This document shows, in pieces, positions 14,401-30,484 of a DNA stretch of 64,000 nt. Within the stretch, counting starts at the first letter, position 1. Every line of letters starts with the position of its first letter. The stretch lies in contig NC_092672.1 of the NCBI RefSeq assembly GCF_964355755.1, positions 16,676,501 to 16,740,500 on the forward strand, read 5' to 3'. The position numbers were made by a program, and so were the translations under genes. The notes below the pieces were generated by a model. That model saw nothing but the letters and a program-made list of their open reading frames with translations. It was not told the origin of the DNA and ran no database searches. This DNA comes from Antedon mediterranea (taxonomy: Eukaryota; Echinodermata; Crinoidea; Comatulida; Antedonidae).

Positions 14401-17400
14401 GTTTTTGAACATTTTGAGCATTTCGACAAAAAAATTTGACACAAAACAGCAAAGTGCACAGAATAACTTCAAATCGCATTTGGAGACGTTTTAGACCATT
14501 TTGTGATTTTCGAAAAAACTTGTTAACATAAAAACACCAAAGTGCTTAGAATAGCTTCAAATCGCATTTTGAGACATTTTAGACCCTTTTGTGATTTTTG
14601 AAAAAACTTGTTAACATAAAAACACCAAAGTGCTAAGAATAGCTTCAAATCGCATTTTAGACCATTTTGTGTTTTTCGAAAACAGCAAAGTGTACAGAAT
14701 AGCTTCAAATCGTATTTGGAGACGTTTTAGACCTTTTTGTGATTTCCGAAAAAACTTGTTAACATAAAAACACCAAAGTGCTTAGAATAGCTTCAAATCG
14801 CATTTGGAGACGTTTTAGACCATTTTGTGATTTTCGAAAAAACTTGTTAACATAAAAACACCAAAGTGCTTAGAATAGCTTCAAATCGCATTTTGAGACA
14901 TTTTAGACCCTTTTGTGATTTTCGAAAAAACTTGGTTACACAAAAACACCAAAGTGCTTAAAATAGCTTCAAATTGCATTTGGAGACGTTTTAGACCATT
15001 TTGTGATTTTCGAAAAAACTTGTTACCATAAAAACACCAAAGTGCTTAGATTAGCTTCAAATCGCATTTTGAGACATTTTAGACCCTTTTGTGATTTTCG
15101 AAAAAACTTGTTAACATAAAAACACCAAAGAGCTTAGAATAGCTTCAAATCGCATTTTGAGACGTTTTAGACCTTTTTGTGATTTTCGAAAAAACTTGTT
15201 AACATAAAAACACCAAAGTGCTAAGAATAGCTTCAAATCGCATTTTAGACCATTTTGTGTTTTTCGAAAAAACTTGTTAACATAAAAACACCAAAGTGCT
15301 TAAAATCACATTAGAAACCGTTTTAGACCATTTTGAGCATTTCGATAAAACTTTTCACACAAAAACATCAAAGAGCACAAAATAGCTTAATATCGTAAAA
15401 ACATCAAAGTGCTTAAAATCACATTAGAAACCGTTTTAGACCATTTTGAGCATTTCGATAAAACTTTTCACACAAAAACATCAAAGAGCACAAAATAGCT
15501 TAATATCGTATTTAAAAACGTTTTTGACCATTTTGAGCATTTCGAAAAAAAAATTTTCACACAAAACAGCAAAGTGCACAGAATAACTTCAAATCGCATT
15601 TGGAGACGTTTTAGACCTTTTTGTGATTTTCGAAAAAACTTGTTAACATAAAAACACCAAAGTGCTAAGAATAGCTTCAAATCGCATTTGGAGACATTTT
15701 AGACTATTTTGTGTTTTTCGAAAAAACTTGTTAACATAAAAACATCAAAGTGTACAGAATAGCTTCAAATCGCATTTTGAGACATTTTAGACTATTTTGT
15801 GATTTTCGAAAAAACTTGATAACATAAAAACATCAAAGTGCTTAAAATCACATTAGAAACCGTTTTAGACCATTTTAAGCATTTCGATAAAACTTTTCAC
15901 ACAAAAACATCAAAGAGCACAAAATAGCTTAATATCGTATTTAAAAACGTTTTTGACCATTTTGAGCATTTCGACAAAAAATTTTTACACAAAACAGCAA
16001 AGTGCACAGAATAACTTCAAATCGCATTTGGAGACGTTTTAGACCATTTTGTGATTTTCGAAAAAACTTGTTAACATAAAAACATCAAAGTGCTTCAAAT
16101 CACATTAGAAACCGTTTTAGACCATTTTGAGCATTTCGACAAAACTTTTCACACAAAAACATCAAAGAGCACAAAATAGCTTAATATCGTATTTAAAAAC
16201 GTTTTGTACCATTTTGAGCATTTCGACAAAAAAATTTCACACAAAACAGCAAAGTGCACAGAATAACTTCAAATCGCATTTGGAGACGTTTTAGACCATT
16301 TTGTGATTTTCGAAAAAACTTGTTAACATAAAAACACCAAAGTGCTTAGAATAGCTTCAAATCGCATTTTGAGACATTTTAGACCCTTTTGTGATTTTTG
16401 AAAAAACTTGTTAACATAAAAACATCAAAGTGCTTCAAATCACATTAGAAACCGTTTTAGACCATTTTGAGCATTTCGATAAAACTTTTCACACAAAAAC
16501 ATCAAAGAGCACAAAATAGCTTAATATCGTATTTAAAAACGTTTTTGACCATTTTGAGCATTTAGACAAAAAATTTTCAAACAAAACAGCAAAGTGCACA
16601 GAATAACTTCAAATCGCATTTGGAGACGTTTTAGACCATTCTGTGATTTTCGAAAAAACTTGTTAACATAAAAACATCAAAGTGCTTAGAATAGCTTCAA
16701 ATCGCATTTGGAGACGTTTTAGACCATTTTGTGATTTTCGAAAAAACTTGTTAACATAAAAACACCAAAGTGTTTGAATAGCTTCAAATCGCATTTTGAG
16801 ACATTTTAGACCCTTTTGTGATTTTCGAAAAACTTGGTTACACAAAAACACCAAAGTGCTTAAAATAGCTTCAAATTGCATTTGGAGACGTTTTAGACCA
16901 TTTTGTGATTTTCGAAAAAACTTGTTACCATAAAAACACCAAAGTGCTTAGATTAGCTTCAAATCGCATTTTGAGACATTTTAGACCCTTTTGTGATTTT
17001 CGAAAAAACTTGTTAACATAAAAACACCAAAGAGCTTAGAATAGCTTCAAATCGCATTTTGAGACATTTTAGACCATTTTGTGATTTTCGAAAAAACTTG
17101 TTAACATAAAAACACCAAAGTGCTTAAAATAGCTTCAAATCGCATTTGGAGAAGTTTTAAACCATTTTGTGATTTTCGAAAAAACTTGTTAACATAAAAA
17201 CATCAAAGTGTACAGAATAACTTCAAATCGCATTTGGAGACGTTTTAGACCATTTTGTGATTTTTGAAAAAACTTGTTAACATAAAAACACCAAAGTGCT
17301 TAGAATAGCTTCAAATCGCATTTTTAGACATTTTACACCCTTTTGTGATTTTCGAAAAAACTTGTTAAAATAAAAACATCAAAGTGTACAGAATAGCTTC

Positions 17401-17628
17401 AAATCGCATTTGGAGACGTTTTAGACCATTTTGTGATTTTGAAAAAAACTTAACATAAAAACACCAAAGAGCTTAGATTAGCTTCAAATCGCATTTTGAG
17501 ACATTTTAGACCATTTTGTGATTTTCGAAAAAACTTGTTAAAATAAAAACATCAAAATGTACAGAATAGCTTCAAATCGCATTTGGAGACGTTTTAGACC
17601 ATTTTGTGATTTTGAAAAAAACTTGTTA
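11455..17628 (+). repeat. ~3.7-kb higher-order repeat, two copies
   Basis: The segment 11455-13920 reappears at about 15163-17628 with an offset of 3706-3708 bp, equal to about 42 class-A lengths. Shared landmarks are the short unit lacking GGAGAC (CGCATTTTAGACCATTTTG, near 11531 and 15239), the TTTTGAAAAAAACTTAACAT unit (13731 and 17437) and the monomers with CATTTTAAGC. About 1.2 kb of other class-A monomers lies between the copies. Confidence 0.75.
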
Positions 17629-18752
17629 ACATAAAAACACCAAAGTGCTTAGAATAGCTTCAAATCGCATTTGGAGACGTTTTAGACCATTTTGTGATTT
17701 TCGAAAAAACTTGTTAACATAAAAACATCAAAGTGCTTAGAATAGCTTCAAATCGCATTTGGAGACGTTTTAGACCATTTTGTGATTTTCGAAAAAACTT
17801 GTTAACATAAAAACACCAAAGTGTTTGAATAGCTTCAAATCGCATTTTGAGACATTTTAGACCCTTTTGTGATTTTCGAAAAAACTTGGTTACACAAAAA
17901 CACCAAAGTGCTTAAAATAGCTTCAAATTGCATTTGGAGACGTTTTAGACCATTTTGTGATTTTCGAAAAAACTTGTTACCATAAAAACACCAAAGTGCT
18001 TAGATTAGCTTCAAATCGCATTTTGAGACATTTTAGACCCTTTTGTGATTTTCGAAAAAACTTGTTAACATAAAAACACCAAAGAGCTTAGAATAGCTTC
18101 AAATCGCATTTTGAGACATTTTAGACCATTTTGTGATTTTCGAAAAAACTTGTTAACATAAAAACACCAAAGTGCTTAAAATAGCTTCAAATCGCATTTG
18201 GAGAAGTTTTAAACCATTTTGTGATTTTCGAAAAAACTTGTTAACATAAAAACATCAAAGTGTACAGAATAACTTCAAATCGCATTTGGAGACGTTTTAG
18301 ACCATTTTGTGATTTTTGAAAAAACTTGTTAACATAAAAACACCAAAGTGCTTAGAATAGCTTCAAATCGCATTTTTAGACATTTTACACCCTTTTGTGA
18401 TTTTCGAAAAAACTTGTTAAAATAAAAACATCAAAGTGTACAGAATAGCTTCAAATCGCATTTGGAGACGTTTTAGACCATTTTGTGATTTTGAAAAAAA
18501 CTTAACATAAAAACACCAAAGAGCTTAGATTAGCTTCAAATCGCATTTTGAGACATTTTAGACCATTTTGTGATTTTCGAAAAAACTTGTTAAAATAAAA
18601 ACATCAAAATGTACAGAATAGCTTCAAATCGCATTTGGAGACGTTTTAGACCATTTTGTGATTTTGAAAAAAACTTGTTAACATAAAAACACCAAAGTGC
18701 TTAGAATAGCTTCAAATCGCATTTGGAGACGTTTTAGACCATTTTGTGATTT
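16651..18752 (+). repeat. 1051-bp tandem higher-order duplication
   Basis: The rare variant AAAGTGTTTGAATAGC occurs at about 16768 and 17819, exactly 1051 bp apart. The surrounding 12 or so monomers match in order, including the TTTTGAAAAAAACTTAACAT unit and the ATCAAAATGTACAG variant. Copies are about 16651-17701 and 17702-18752. The length is about 12 class-A monomers, as expected from unequal exchange in register. Confidence 0.8.
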
Positions 18753-21700
18753 TCGAAAAAACTTGTTAACATAAAAACACCAAAGTGCTTAGAATAGCTT
18801 CAAATCGCATTTTGAGACATTTTAGACCCTTTTGTGATTTTCGAAAAAACTTGGTTACACAAAAACACCAAAGTGCTTAAAATAGCTTCAAATTGCATTT
18901 GGAGACGTTTTAGACCATTTTGTGATTTTCGAAAAAACTTGTTACCATAAAAACACCAAAGTGCTTAGATTAGCTTCAAATCGCATTTTGAGACATTTTA
19001 GACCCTTTTGTGATTTTTGAAAAAACTTGTTAACATAAAAACACCAAAGAGCTTAGAATAGCTTCAAATCGCATTTTGAGACATTTTAGACCATTTTGTG
19101 ATTTTCGAAAAAACTTGTTTACATAAAAACACCAAAGTGCTTAGAATAGCTTCAAATCACATTTTGAGACATTTTAGACCCTTTTGTGATTTTCGAAAAA
19201 ACTTGTTAACATAAAAATTCCAAAGTGCTAAGAATAGCTTCAAATCGCATTTGGAGACATTTTAGACCACTTTCTGATTTTCGAAAAAACTTGTTAACAT
19301 AAAAACATCAAAGTGCTTAAAATCACATTAGAAACCGTTTTAGACCATTTTGAGCATTTCGATAAAACTTTTCACACAAAAACATCAAAGAGCACAAAAT
19401 AGCTTAATATCGTATTTAAAAACGTTTTTGACCATTTTGAGCATTTCGACAAAAAAATTTCACACAAAACAGAAAAGTAGCTTCAAATCGTATTTGGAGA
19501 CGTTTTAGACCTTTTTGTGATTTTCGAAAAAACTTGTTAACATAAAAACACCAAAGTGCTAAGAATAGCTTCAAATCGCATTTTAGACCATTTTGTGTTT
19601 TTCGAAAAAACTTGTTAACATAAAAACACCAAAGTGCTTAAAATCACATTAGAAACCGTTTTAGACCATTTTGAGCATTTCGATAAAACTTTTCACACAA
19701 AAACATCAAAGAGCACAAAATAGCTTAATATCGTATTTAAAAACGTTTTTGACCATTTTGAGCATTTCGAAAAAAAAATTTTCACACAAAACAGCAAAGT
19801 GCACAGAATAACTTCAAATCGCATTTGGAGACGTTTTAGACCTTTTTGTGATTTTCGAAAAAACTTGTTAACATAAAAACACCAAAGTGCTAAGAATAGC
19901 TTCAAATCGCATTTGGAGACATTTTAGACCACTTTGTGATTTTCGAAAAAACTTGTTAACATAAAAACATCAAAGTGCTTAAAATCACATTAGAAACCGT
20001 TTTAGACCATTTTGAGCATTTCGACAAAAAATTTTCACACAAAACAGCAAAGTGTACAGAATAGCTTCAAATCGTATTTGGAGACGTTTTAGACCTTTTT
20101 GTGATTTTCAAAAAAACTTGTTAACATAAAAACACCAAAGTGCTTAGAATAGCTTCAAATCGCATTTGGAGACGTTTTAGACCATTTTTTGATTTTCGAA
20201 AAAACTTGTTACCATAAAAACACCAAAGTGCTTAGAATAGCTTCAAATCGCATTTTGAGACGTTTTAGACCATTCTGTGATTTTCGAAAAAACTTGTTAA
20301 CATAAAAACATCAAAGTGCTTAAAATCACATTAGAAACCGTTTTAGACCATTTTGAGCATTTCGATAAAACTTTTTACACAAAAACATCAAAGAGCACAA
20401 AATAGCTTAATATCGTATTTATAAACGTTTTTGACCATTTTGAGCATTTAGACAAAAAATTTTGAAACAAAACAGCAAAGTGCACAGAATTTCTTCAAAT
20501 CGCATTTGGAGACGTTTTAGACCATTCTGTGATTTTCGAAAAAAACTTGTTAACATAAAAACATCAAAGTGCTTAGAATAGCTTCAAATCGCATTTGGAG
20601 TCGTTTTAGACCATGTTGTGATTTTCGAAAAAACTTTTTAACATAAAAACACCAAAGTGCTTAGAATGGCTTCAAATCGCATTTGGAGACATTTTAGACT
20701 ATTTTGTGATTTTCGAAAAAACTTAAGATAAAAATATCAAAGTGCTTCAAATCACATTAGAAACCGTTTTAGACCATTTTGAGCATTTCGACAAAAATTT
20801 TTCACACAAAACAGCAAAGTGTACAGAATAGCTTCAAATCGTATTTGGAGACGTTTTAGACCTTTTTGTGATTTTCGAAAAAACTTGTTAACATAAAAAC
20901 ACCAAAGTGCTTAGAATAGCTTCAAATCGCATTTGGAGACGTTTTAGACCATTTTTTGATTTTCGAAAAAACTTGTTAACATAAAAACACCAAAGTGCTT
21001 AGAATAGCTTCAAATCGCATTTTGAGACGTTTTAGACCATTCTGTGATTTTCGAAAAAACTTGTTAACATAAAAACATCAAAGTGCTTAAAATCACATTA
21101 GAATCCGTTTTAGACCATTTTGAGCATTTCGATAAAACTTTTCAAACAAAAACATCAAAGAGCACAAAATAGCTTAATATCGTATTTAAAAACGTTTTTG
21201 ACCATTTTGAGCATTTCGACAAAAAATTTTCACACAAAACAGCAAAGTGCACAGAATAACTTCAAATCGCATTTGGAGACATTTTAGACTATTTTGTGAT
21301 TTTCGAAAAAATTTAAGATAAAAATATCAAAGTGCTTCAAATCACATTAGAAACCGTTTTAGACCATTTTGAGCATTTCGACAAAAATTTTTCACACAAA
21401 ACAGCAAAGTGTACAGAATAGCTTCAAATCGTATTTGGAGACGTTTTAGACCTTTTTGTGATTTTCGAAAAAACTTGTTAACATAAAAACACCAAAGTGC
21501 TTAGAATAGCTTCAAATCGCATTTTGAGACGTTTTAGACCCTTTTGTGATTTTCGAAAAAACTTGGTTACACAAAAACACCAAAGTGCTTAAAATAGCTT
21601 CAAATCGCATTTGGAGACATTTTAGACTATTTTGTGATTTTCGAAAAAACTTGTTAACATAAAAACATCAAAGTGCTTCAAATCACATTAGAAACCGTTT

Positions 21701-24700
21701 TAGACCATTTTGAGCATTTCGACAAAAATTTTTCACACAAAACAGCAAAGTGTACAGAATAGCTTCAAATCGTATTTGGAGACGTTTTAGACCATTTTTT
21801 GATTTTCGAAAAAACTTGTTAACATAAAAACACCAAAGTGCTTAGAATAGCTTCAAATCGCATTTTGAGACGTTTTAGACAATTCTGTGATTTTCGAAAA
21901 AACTTGTTAACATAAAAACATCAAAGTGCTTAAAATCACATTAGAATCCGTTTTAGACCATTTTGAGCATTTCGATAAAACTTTTCAAACAAAAACATCA
22001 AAGAGCACAAAATAGCTTAATATCGTATTTAAAAACGTTTTTGACCATTTTGAGCATTTCGACAAAAAATTTTCACACAAAACAGCAAAGTGCACAGAAT
22101 AACTTCAAATCGCATTTGGAGACGTTTTAGACAATTTTGTGATTTTCGAAAAAACTTGTTAACATAAAAACACCAAAGTGCTAAGAATAGCTTCAAATCG
22201 CATTTGGAGACATTTTAGACCATTTTGTGATTTTCGAAAAAACTTGTTAAGATAAAAACATCAAAGTGTACACAATAGCTTCAAATCGCATTTGGAGACG
22301 TTTTAGACCATTTTGTGATTTTCGAAAAAACTTGTTAACATAAAAACACCAAAGTGCTTAGAATAGCTTCAAATCGCATTTTGAGACATTTTAGACCCTT
22401 TTGTGATTTTCGAAAAAACTTGGTTACACAAAAACACCAAAGTGCTTAAAATAGCTTCAAATCGCATTTGGAGAGGTTTTAAACCATTTTGTGATTTTCG
22501 AAAAAACTTGTTAACATAAAAACATCAAAGTGTACAGAATAACTTCAAATCGCATTTGGAGACGTTTTAGACCATTTTGTGATTTTTGAAAAAACTTGTT
22601 AACATAAAAACACCAAAGTGCTTAGAATAGCTTCAAATCGCATTTTTAGACATTTTACACCCTTTTGTGATTTTCGAAAAAACTTGTTAAAATAAAAACA
22701 TCAAAGTGTACAGAATAGCTTCAAATCGCATTTGGAGACGTTTTAGACCATTTTGTGATTTTGAAAAAAACTTAACATAAAAACACCAAAGAGCTTAGAA
22801 TAGCTTCAAATCGCATTTTGAGACATTTTAGACCATTTTGTGATTTTCGAAAAAACTTGTTAAAATAAAAACATCAAAATGTACAGAATAGCTTCAAATC
22901 GCATTTGGAGACGTTTTAGACCATTTTGTGATTTTGAAAAAAACTTGTTAACATAAAAACACCAAAGAGCTTAGAATAGCTTCAAATCGCATTTTGAGAC
23001 ATTTTAGACCATTTTGTGTTTTTCGAAAAAACTTGTTAACATAAAAACATCAAAGTGTACAGAATAGCTTCAAATCGCATTTGGAGACGTTTTAGACCAT
23101 TTTGTGATTTTCGAAAAAACTTGTTAACATAAAAACATCAAAGTGCTTAGAATAGCTTCAAATCGCATTTGGAGACGTTTTAGACCATTTTGTGATTTTC
23201 GAAAAAACTTGTTAACATAAAAACACCAAAGTGCTTAGAATAGCTTCAAATCGCATTTTGAGACATTTTAGACCCTTTTGTGATTTTCGAAAAAACTTGG
23301 TTACACTAAAACACCAAAGTGCTTAAAATAGCTTCAAATCGCATTTAGAGACATTTTAGAATATTTTGTGATTTTCGAAAAAACTTGGTTACACAAAAAC
23401 ACCAAAGTGCTTAAAATCACATTAGAAACCGTTTTAGACCATTTTGAGCATTTCGATAAAACTTTTCACACAAAAACATCAAAGAGCACAAAATAGCTTA
23501 ATATCGTATTTAAAAACGTTTTTGACCATTTTGAGCATTTCGACAAAAAAATTTCACACAAAACAGCAAAGTGCACAGAATAACTTCAAATCGCATTTGG
23601 AGACGTTTTAGACCATTTTGTGATTTTCGAAAAAACTTGTTAACATAAAAACACCAAAGTGCTCAGAATAGCTTCAAATCGCATTTTGAGACATTTTAGA
23701 CCCTTTTGTGATTTTTGAAAAAACTTGTTAACATAAAAACATCAAAGTGCTTCAAATCACATTAGAAACCGTTTTAGACCATTTTGAGAATTTCGATAAA
23801 ACTTTTCACACAAAAACATCAAAGAGCACAAAATAGCTTAATATCGTATTTAAAAACGTTTTTGACCATTTTGAGCATTTAGACAAAAAATTTTCAAACA
23901 AAACAGCAAAGTGCACAGAATAACTTCAAATCGCATTTGGAGACGTTTTAGACCATTCTGTGATTTTCGAAAAAACTTGTTAACATAAAAACATCAAAGT
24001 GCTTAAAATCACATTAGAAACCGTTTTAGACCATTTTGAGCATTTCGATAAAACTTTTCACACAAAAACATTAAAGAGCACAAAATAGCTTAATATCGTA
24101 TTTAAAAACGTTTTTGACCATTTTGAGCATTTCGACAAAAATTTTTCACACAAAACAGCAAAGTGTACAGAATAGCTTCAAATCGTATTTGGAGACGTTT
24201 TAGACCCTTTTGTGATTTTCGAAAAAACTTGTTAACATAAAAACACCAAAGTGCTTAGAATAGCTTCAAATCGCATTTTGAGACGTTTTAGACCCTTTTG
24301 TGATTTTCGAAAAAACTTGGTTACACAAAAACACCAAAGTGCTTAAAATAGCTTCAAATCGCATTTGGAGACATTTTAGACTATTTTGTGATTTTCGAAA
24401 AAACTTGTTAACATAAAAACATCAAAGTTCTTCAAATCACATTAGAAACCCTTTTAGAACATTTTGAGCATTTCGACAAAAATTTTTCACACAAAACAGC
24501 AAAGTGTACAGAATAGCTTCAAATCGTATTTGGAGACGTTTTAGACCATTTTGTGATTTTCGAAAAAACTTGGTTACACAAAAACACCAAAGTGCTTAAA
24601 ATAGCTTCAAATCGCATTTGGAGACATTTTAGAATATTTTGTGATTTTCGAAAAAACTTGGTTACACAAAAACACCAAAGTGCTTAAAATCACATTAGAA

Positions 24701-27700
24701 ACCGTTTTAGACCATTTTGAGCATTTCGATAAAACTTTTCACACAAAAACATCAAAGAGCACAAAATAGCTTAATATCGTATTTAAAAACGTTTTTGACC
24801 ATTTTGAGCATTTCGACAAAAAAATTTCACACAAAACAGCAAAGTGCACAGAATAACTTCAAATCGCATTTGGAGACGTTTTAGACCATTTTGTGATTTT
24901 CGAAAAAACTTGTTAACATAAAAACACCAAAGTGCTTAGAATAGCTTCAAATCGCATTTTGAGACATTTTAGACCCTTTTGTGATTTTTGAAAAAACTTG
25001 TTAACATAAAAACATCAAAGTGCTTCAAATCACATTAGAAACCGTTTTAGACCATTTTGAGAATTTCGATAAAACTTTTCACACAAAAACATCAAAGAGC
25101 ACAAAATAGCTTAATATCGTATTTAAAAACGTTTTTGACCATTTTGAGCATTTAGACAAAAAATTTTCAAACAAAACAGCAAAGTGCACAGAATAACTTC
25201 AAATCGCATTTGGAGACGTTTTAGACCATTCTGTGATTTTCGAAAAAACTTGTTAACATAAAAACATCAAAGTGCTTAAAATCACATTAGAAACCGTTTT
25301 AGACCATTTTGAGCATTTCGATAAAACTTTTCACACAAAAACATTAAAGAGCACAAAATAGCTTAATATCGTATTTAAAAACGTTTTTGACCATTTTGAG
25401 CATTTCGACAAAAATTTTTCACACAAAACAGCAAAGTGTACAGAATAGCTTCAAATCGTATTTGGAGACGTTTTAGACCTTTTTGTGATTTCCGAAAAAA
25501 CTTGTTAACATAAAAACACCAAAGTGCTTAGAATAGCTTCAAATCGCATTTTGAGACATTTTAGACCCTTTTGTGATTTTCGAAAAAACTTGGTTACACA
25601 AAAACACCAAAGTGCTTAAAATAGCTTCAAATTGCATTTGGAGACGTTTTAGACCATTTTGTGATTTTCGAAAAAACTTGTTACCAAAAAAACACCAAAG
25701 AGCTTAGAATAGCTTCAAATCGCATTTTGAGACATTTTAGACCATTTTGTGATTTTCGAAAAAACTTGTTAACATAAAAACACCAAAGTGCTTAGAATAG
25801 CTTCAAATCGCATTTTGAGACATTTTAGACCCTTTTGTGATTTTCGAAAAAAACTTGTTAACATAAAAATTCCAAAGTGCTAAGAATAGCTTCAAATCGC
25901 ATTTGGAGACATTTTAGACCACTTTGTGATTTTCGAAAAAACTTGTTAACATAAAAACATCAAAGTGCTTAAAATCACATTAGAAACCGTTTTAGACCAT
26001 TTTGAGCATTTCGATAAAACTTTTCACACAAAAACATCAAAGAGCACAAAATAGCTTAATATCGTATTTAAAAACGTTTTTGACCATTTTGAGCATTTCG
26101 AAAAAAAAATTTTCACACAAAACTGCAAAGTGCACAGAATAACTTCAAATCGCATTTGGAGACGTTTTAGACCTTTTTGTGATTTTCGAAAAAACTTGTT
26201 AACATAAAAACACCAAAGTGCTAAGAATAGCTTCAAATCGCATTTGGAGACATTTTAGACTATTTTGTGTTTTTCGAAAAAACTTGTTAACATAAAAACA
26301 TCAAAGTGTACAGAATAGCTTCAAATCGCATTTTGAGACATTTTAGACTATTTTGTGATTTTCGAAAAAACTTGTTAACATAAAAACATCAAAGTGCTTA
26401 AAATCACATTAGAAACCGTTTTAGACCATTTTAAGCATTTCGATAAAACTTTTCACACAAAAACATCAAAGAGCACAAAATAGCTTAATATCGTATTTAA
26501 AAACGTTTTTGACCATTTTGAGCATTTCGACAAAAAATTTTTACACAAAACAGCAAAGTGCACAGAATAACTTCAAATCGCATTTGGAGACGTTTTAGAC
26601 CATTTTGTGATTTTCGAAAAAACTTGTTAACATAAAAACATCAAAGTGCTTCAAATCACATTAGAAACCGTTTTAGACCCTTTTGAGCATTTCGACAAAA
26701 CTTTTCACACAAAAACATCAAAGAGCACAAAATAGCTTAATATCGTATTTAAAAACGTTTTTGACCATTTTGAGCATTTCGACAAAAAAATTTCACACAA
26801 AACAGCAAAGTGCACAGAATAACTTCAAATCGCATTTGGAGACGTTTTAGACCATTTTGTGATTTTCGAAAAAACTTGTTAACATAAAAACACCAAAGTG
26901 CTTAGAATAGCTTCAAATCGCATTTTGAGACATTTTAGACCCTTTTGTGATTTTTGAAAAAACTTGTTAACATAAAAACATCAAAGTGCTTAAAATCACA
27001 TTAGAAACCGTTTTAGACCATTTTGAGCATTTCGATAAAACTTTTCACACAAAAACATCAAAGAGCACAAAATAGCTTAATATCGTATTTAAAAACGTTT
27101 TTGACCATTTTGAGCATTTAGACAAAAAATTTTCAAACAAAACAGCAAAGTGCACAGAATAACTTCAAATCGCATTTGGAGACGTTTTAGACCATTCTGT
27201 GATTTTCGAAAAAACTTGTTAACATAAAAACATCAAAGTGCTTAAAATCACATTAGAAACCGTTTTAGACCATTTTGAGCATTTCGATAAAACTTTTCAC
27301 ACAAAAAACATTAAAGAGCACAAAATAGCTTAATATCGTATTTAAAAACGTTTTTGACCATTTTGAGCATTTCGACAAAAATGTTTCACACAAAACAGCA
27401 AAGTGTACAGAATAGCTTCAAATCGTATTTGGAGACGTTTTAGACCTTTTTGTGATTTCCGAAAAAACTTGTTAACATAAAAACACCAAAGTGCTTAGAA
27501 TAGCTTCAAATCGCATTTGGAGACGTTTTAGACCATTTTGTGATTTTCAAAAAAACTTGTTAACATAAAAACACCAAAGTGCTTAGAATAGCTTCAAATC
27601 GCATTTTGAGACATTTTAGACCCTTTTGTGATTTTCTAAAAAACTTGGTTACACAAAAACACCAATGTGCTTAAAATAGCTTCAAATTGCATTTGGAGAC

Positions 27701-30484
27701 GTTTTAGACCATTTTGTGATTTTCGAAAAAACTTGTTACCATAAAAACACCAAATTGCTTAGATTAGCTTCAAATCGCATTTTGAGACATTTTAGATCCT
27801 TTTGTGATTTTCGAAAAAACTTGTTAACATAAAAACACCAAAGAGCTTAGAATAGCTTCAAATCGCATTTTGAGACATTTTAGACCATTTTGTGATTTTC
27901 GAAAAAACTTGTTAACATAAAAACACCAAAGTGCTTAAAATAGCTTCAAATCGCATTTGGAGAAGTTTTAAACCATTTTGTGATTTTCGAAAAAACTTGT
28001 TAACATAAAAACATCAAAGTGTACAGAATAACTTCAAATAGCATTTGGAGACGTTTTAGACCATTTTGTGATTTTTGAAAAAACTTGTTAACATAAAAAC
28101 ACCAAAGTGCTTAGAATAGCTTCAAATCGCATTTTTAGACATTTTACACCCTTTTGTGATTTTCGAAAAAACTTGTTAAAATAAAAACATCAAAGTGTAC
28201 AGAATAGCTTCAAATCGCATTTGGAGACGTTTTAGACCATTTTGTGATTTTGAAAAAAGCTTAACATAAAAACACCAAAGAGCTTAGAATAGCTTCAAAT
28301 CGCATTTTGAGACATTTTAGACCATTTTGTGATTTTCGAAAAAACTTGTTAAAATAAAAACATCAAAATGTACAGAATAGCTTCAAATCGCATTTGGAGA
28401 CGTTTTAGACCATTTTGTGATTTTGAAAAAAACTGGTTAACATAAAAACACCAAAGAGCTTAGAATAGCTTCAAATCGCATTTTGAGACATTTTAGACCA
28501 TTTTGTGTTTTTCGAAAAAACTTGTTAACATAAAAACATCAAAGTGTACAGAATAGCTTCAAATCGCATTTTGAGACGTTTTAGACCATTTTGTGATTTT
28601 CGAAAAAACTTGTTAACATAAAAACATCAAAGTGCTTAAAATCACATTAGAAACCGTTTTAGACCATTTTAAGCATTTCGATAAAACTTTTCACACAAAA
28701 ACATCAAAGAGCACAAAATAGCTTAATATCGTATTTAAAAACGTTTTTGACCATTTTGAGCATTTCGACAAAAAATTTTTACACAAAACAGCAAAGTGCA
28801 CAGAATAACTTCAAATCGCATTTGGAGACGTTTTAGACCATTTTGTGATTTTCGAAAAAACTTGTTAACATAAAAACATCAAAGTGCTTCAAATCACATT
28901 AGAAACCGTTTTAGACCATTTTGAGCATTTCGACAAAACTTTTCACACAAAAACATCAAAGAGCACAAAATAGCTTAATATCGTATTTAAAAACGTTTTT
29001 GACCATTTTGAGCATTTCGACAAAAAAATTTCACACAAAACAGCAAAGTGCACAGAATAACTTCAAATCGCATTTGGAGACGTTTTAGACCATTTTGTGA
29101 TTTTCGAAAAAACTTGTTAACATAAAAACACCAAAGTGCTTAGAATAGCTTCAAATCGCGTTTTGAGACATTTTAGACCCTTTTGTGATTTTTGAAAAAA
29201 CTTGTTAACATAAAAACATCAAAGTGCTTCAAATCACATTAGAAACCGTTTTAGACCATTTTGAGCATTTCGACAAAAAATTTTTACACAAAACAGCAAA
29301 GTGTACAGAATAGCTTCAAATCGTATTTGGAGACGTTTTAGACCTTTTTGTGATTTTCAAAAAAACTTGTTAACATAAAAACACCAAAGTGCTTAGAATA
29401 GCTTCAAATCGTATTTGGAGACGTTTTAGACCTTTTTGTGATTTTCGAAAAAACTTGTTAACATAAAAACACCAAAGTGCTTAGAATAGCTTCAAATCGC
29501 ATTTGGAGACGTTTTAGACCATTCTGTGATTTTCGAAAAAACTTGTTAACATAAAAACATCAAAGTGCTTAAAATCACATTAGAAACCGTTTTAGACCAT
29601 TTTGAGCATTTCGATAAAACTTTTCACACAAAAACATCAAAGAGCACAAAATAGCTTAATATCGTATTTAAAAACGTTTTTGACCATTTTGAGCATTTAG
29701 ACAAAAAATTTTCAAACAAAACAGCAAAGTGCACAGATTAACTTCAAATCGCATTTGGAGACGTTTTAGAACATTCTGTGATTTTCGAAAAAACTTGTTA
29801 ACATAAAAACATCAAAGTGCTTAAAATCACATTAGAAACCGTTTTAGACCATTTTGAGCATTTCGATAAAACTTTTCAGACAAAAACATTAAAGAGCACA
29901 AAATAGCTTAATATCGTATTTAAAAACGTTTTTGACCATTTTGAGCATTCAAAAAAAAATTTCACACAAAACAGCAAAGTGCACAGAATAACTCCAAATC
30001 GCATTTGGAGACGTTTTAGACCATTTTGTGATTTTCGAAAAAACTTGTTAACATAAAAACACCAAAGTGCTTACAATAGCTTCAAATCGCATTTTGAGAC
30101 ATTTTAGACCCTTTTGTGATTTTCGAAAAAAACTTGGTTACACAAAAACACCAAAGTGCTTAAAATAGCTTCAAATCGCATTTGGAGACATTTTAGACTA
30201 TATTGTGATTTTCGAAAAAACTTGTTAACATAAAAACATCAAAGTGCTTAAAATCACATTAGAAACCGTTTTAGACCATTTTGAGCATTTCGATAAAACT
30301 TTTCACACAAAAACATCAAAGAGCACAAAATACCTTAATATCGTATTCAAAAACGTTTTTGACCATTTTGAGCATTTCGACAAAAATTTTTCACACAAAA
30401 CAGCAAAGTGTACAGAATAGCTTCAAATCGTATTTGGAGACGTTTTAGACCTTTTTGTGATTTTCGAAAAAACTTGTTAACATA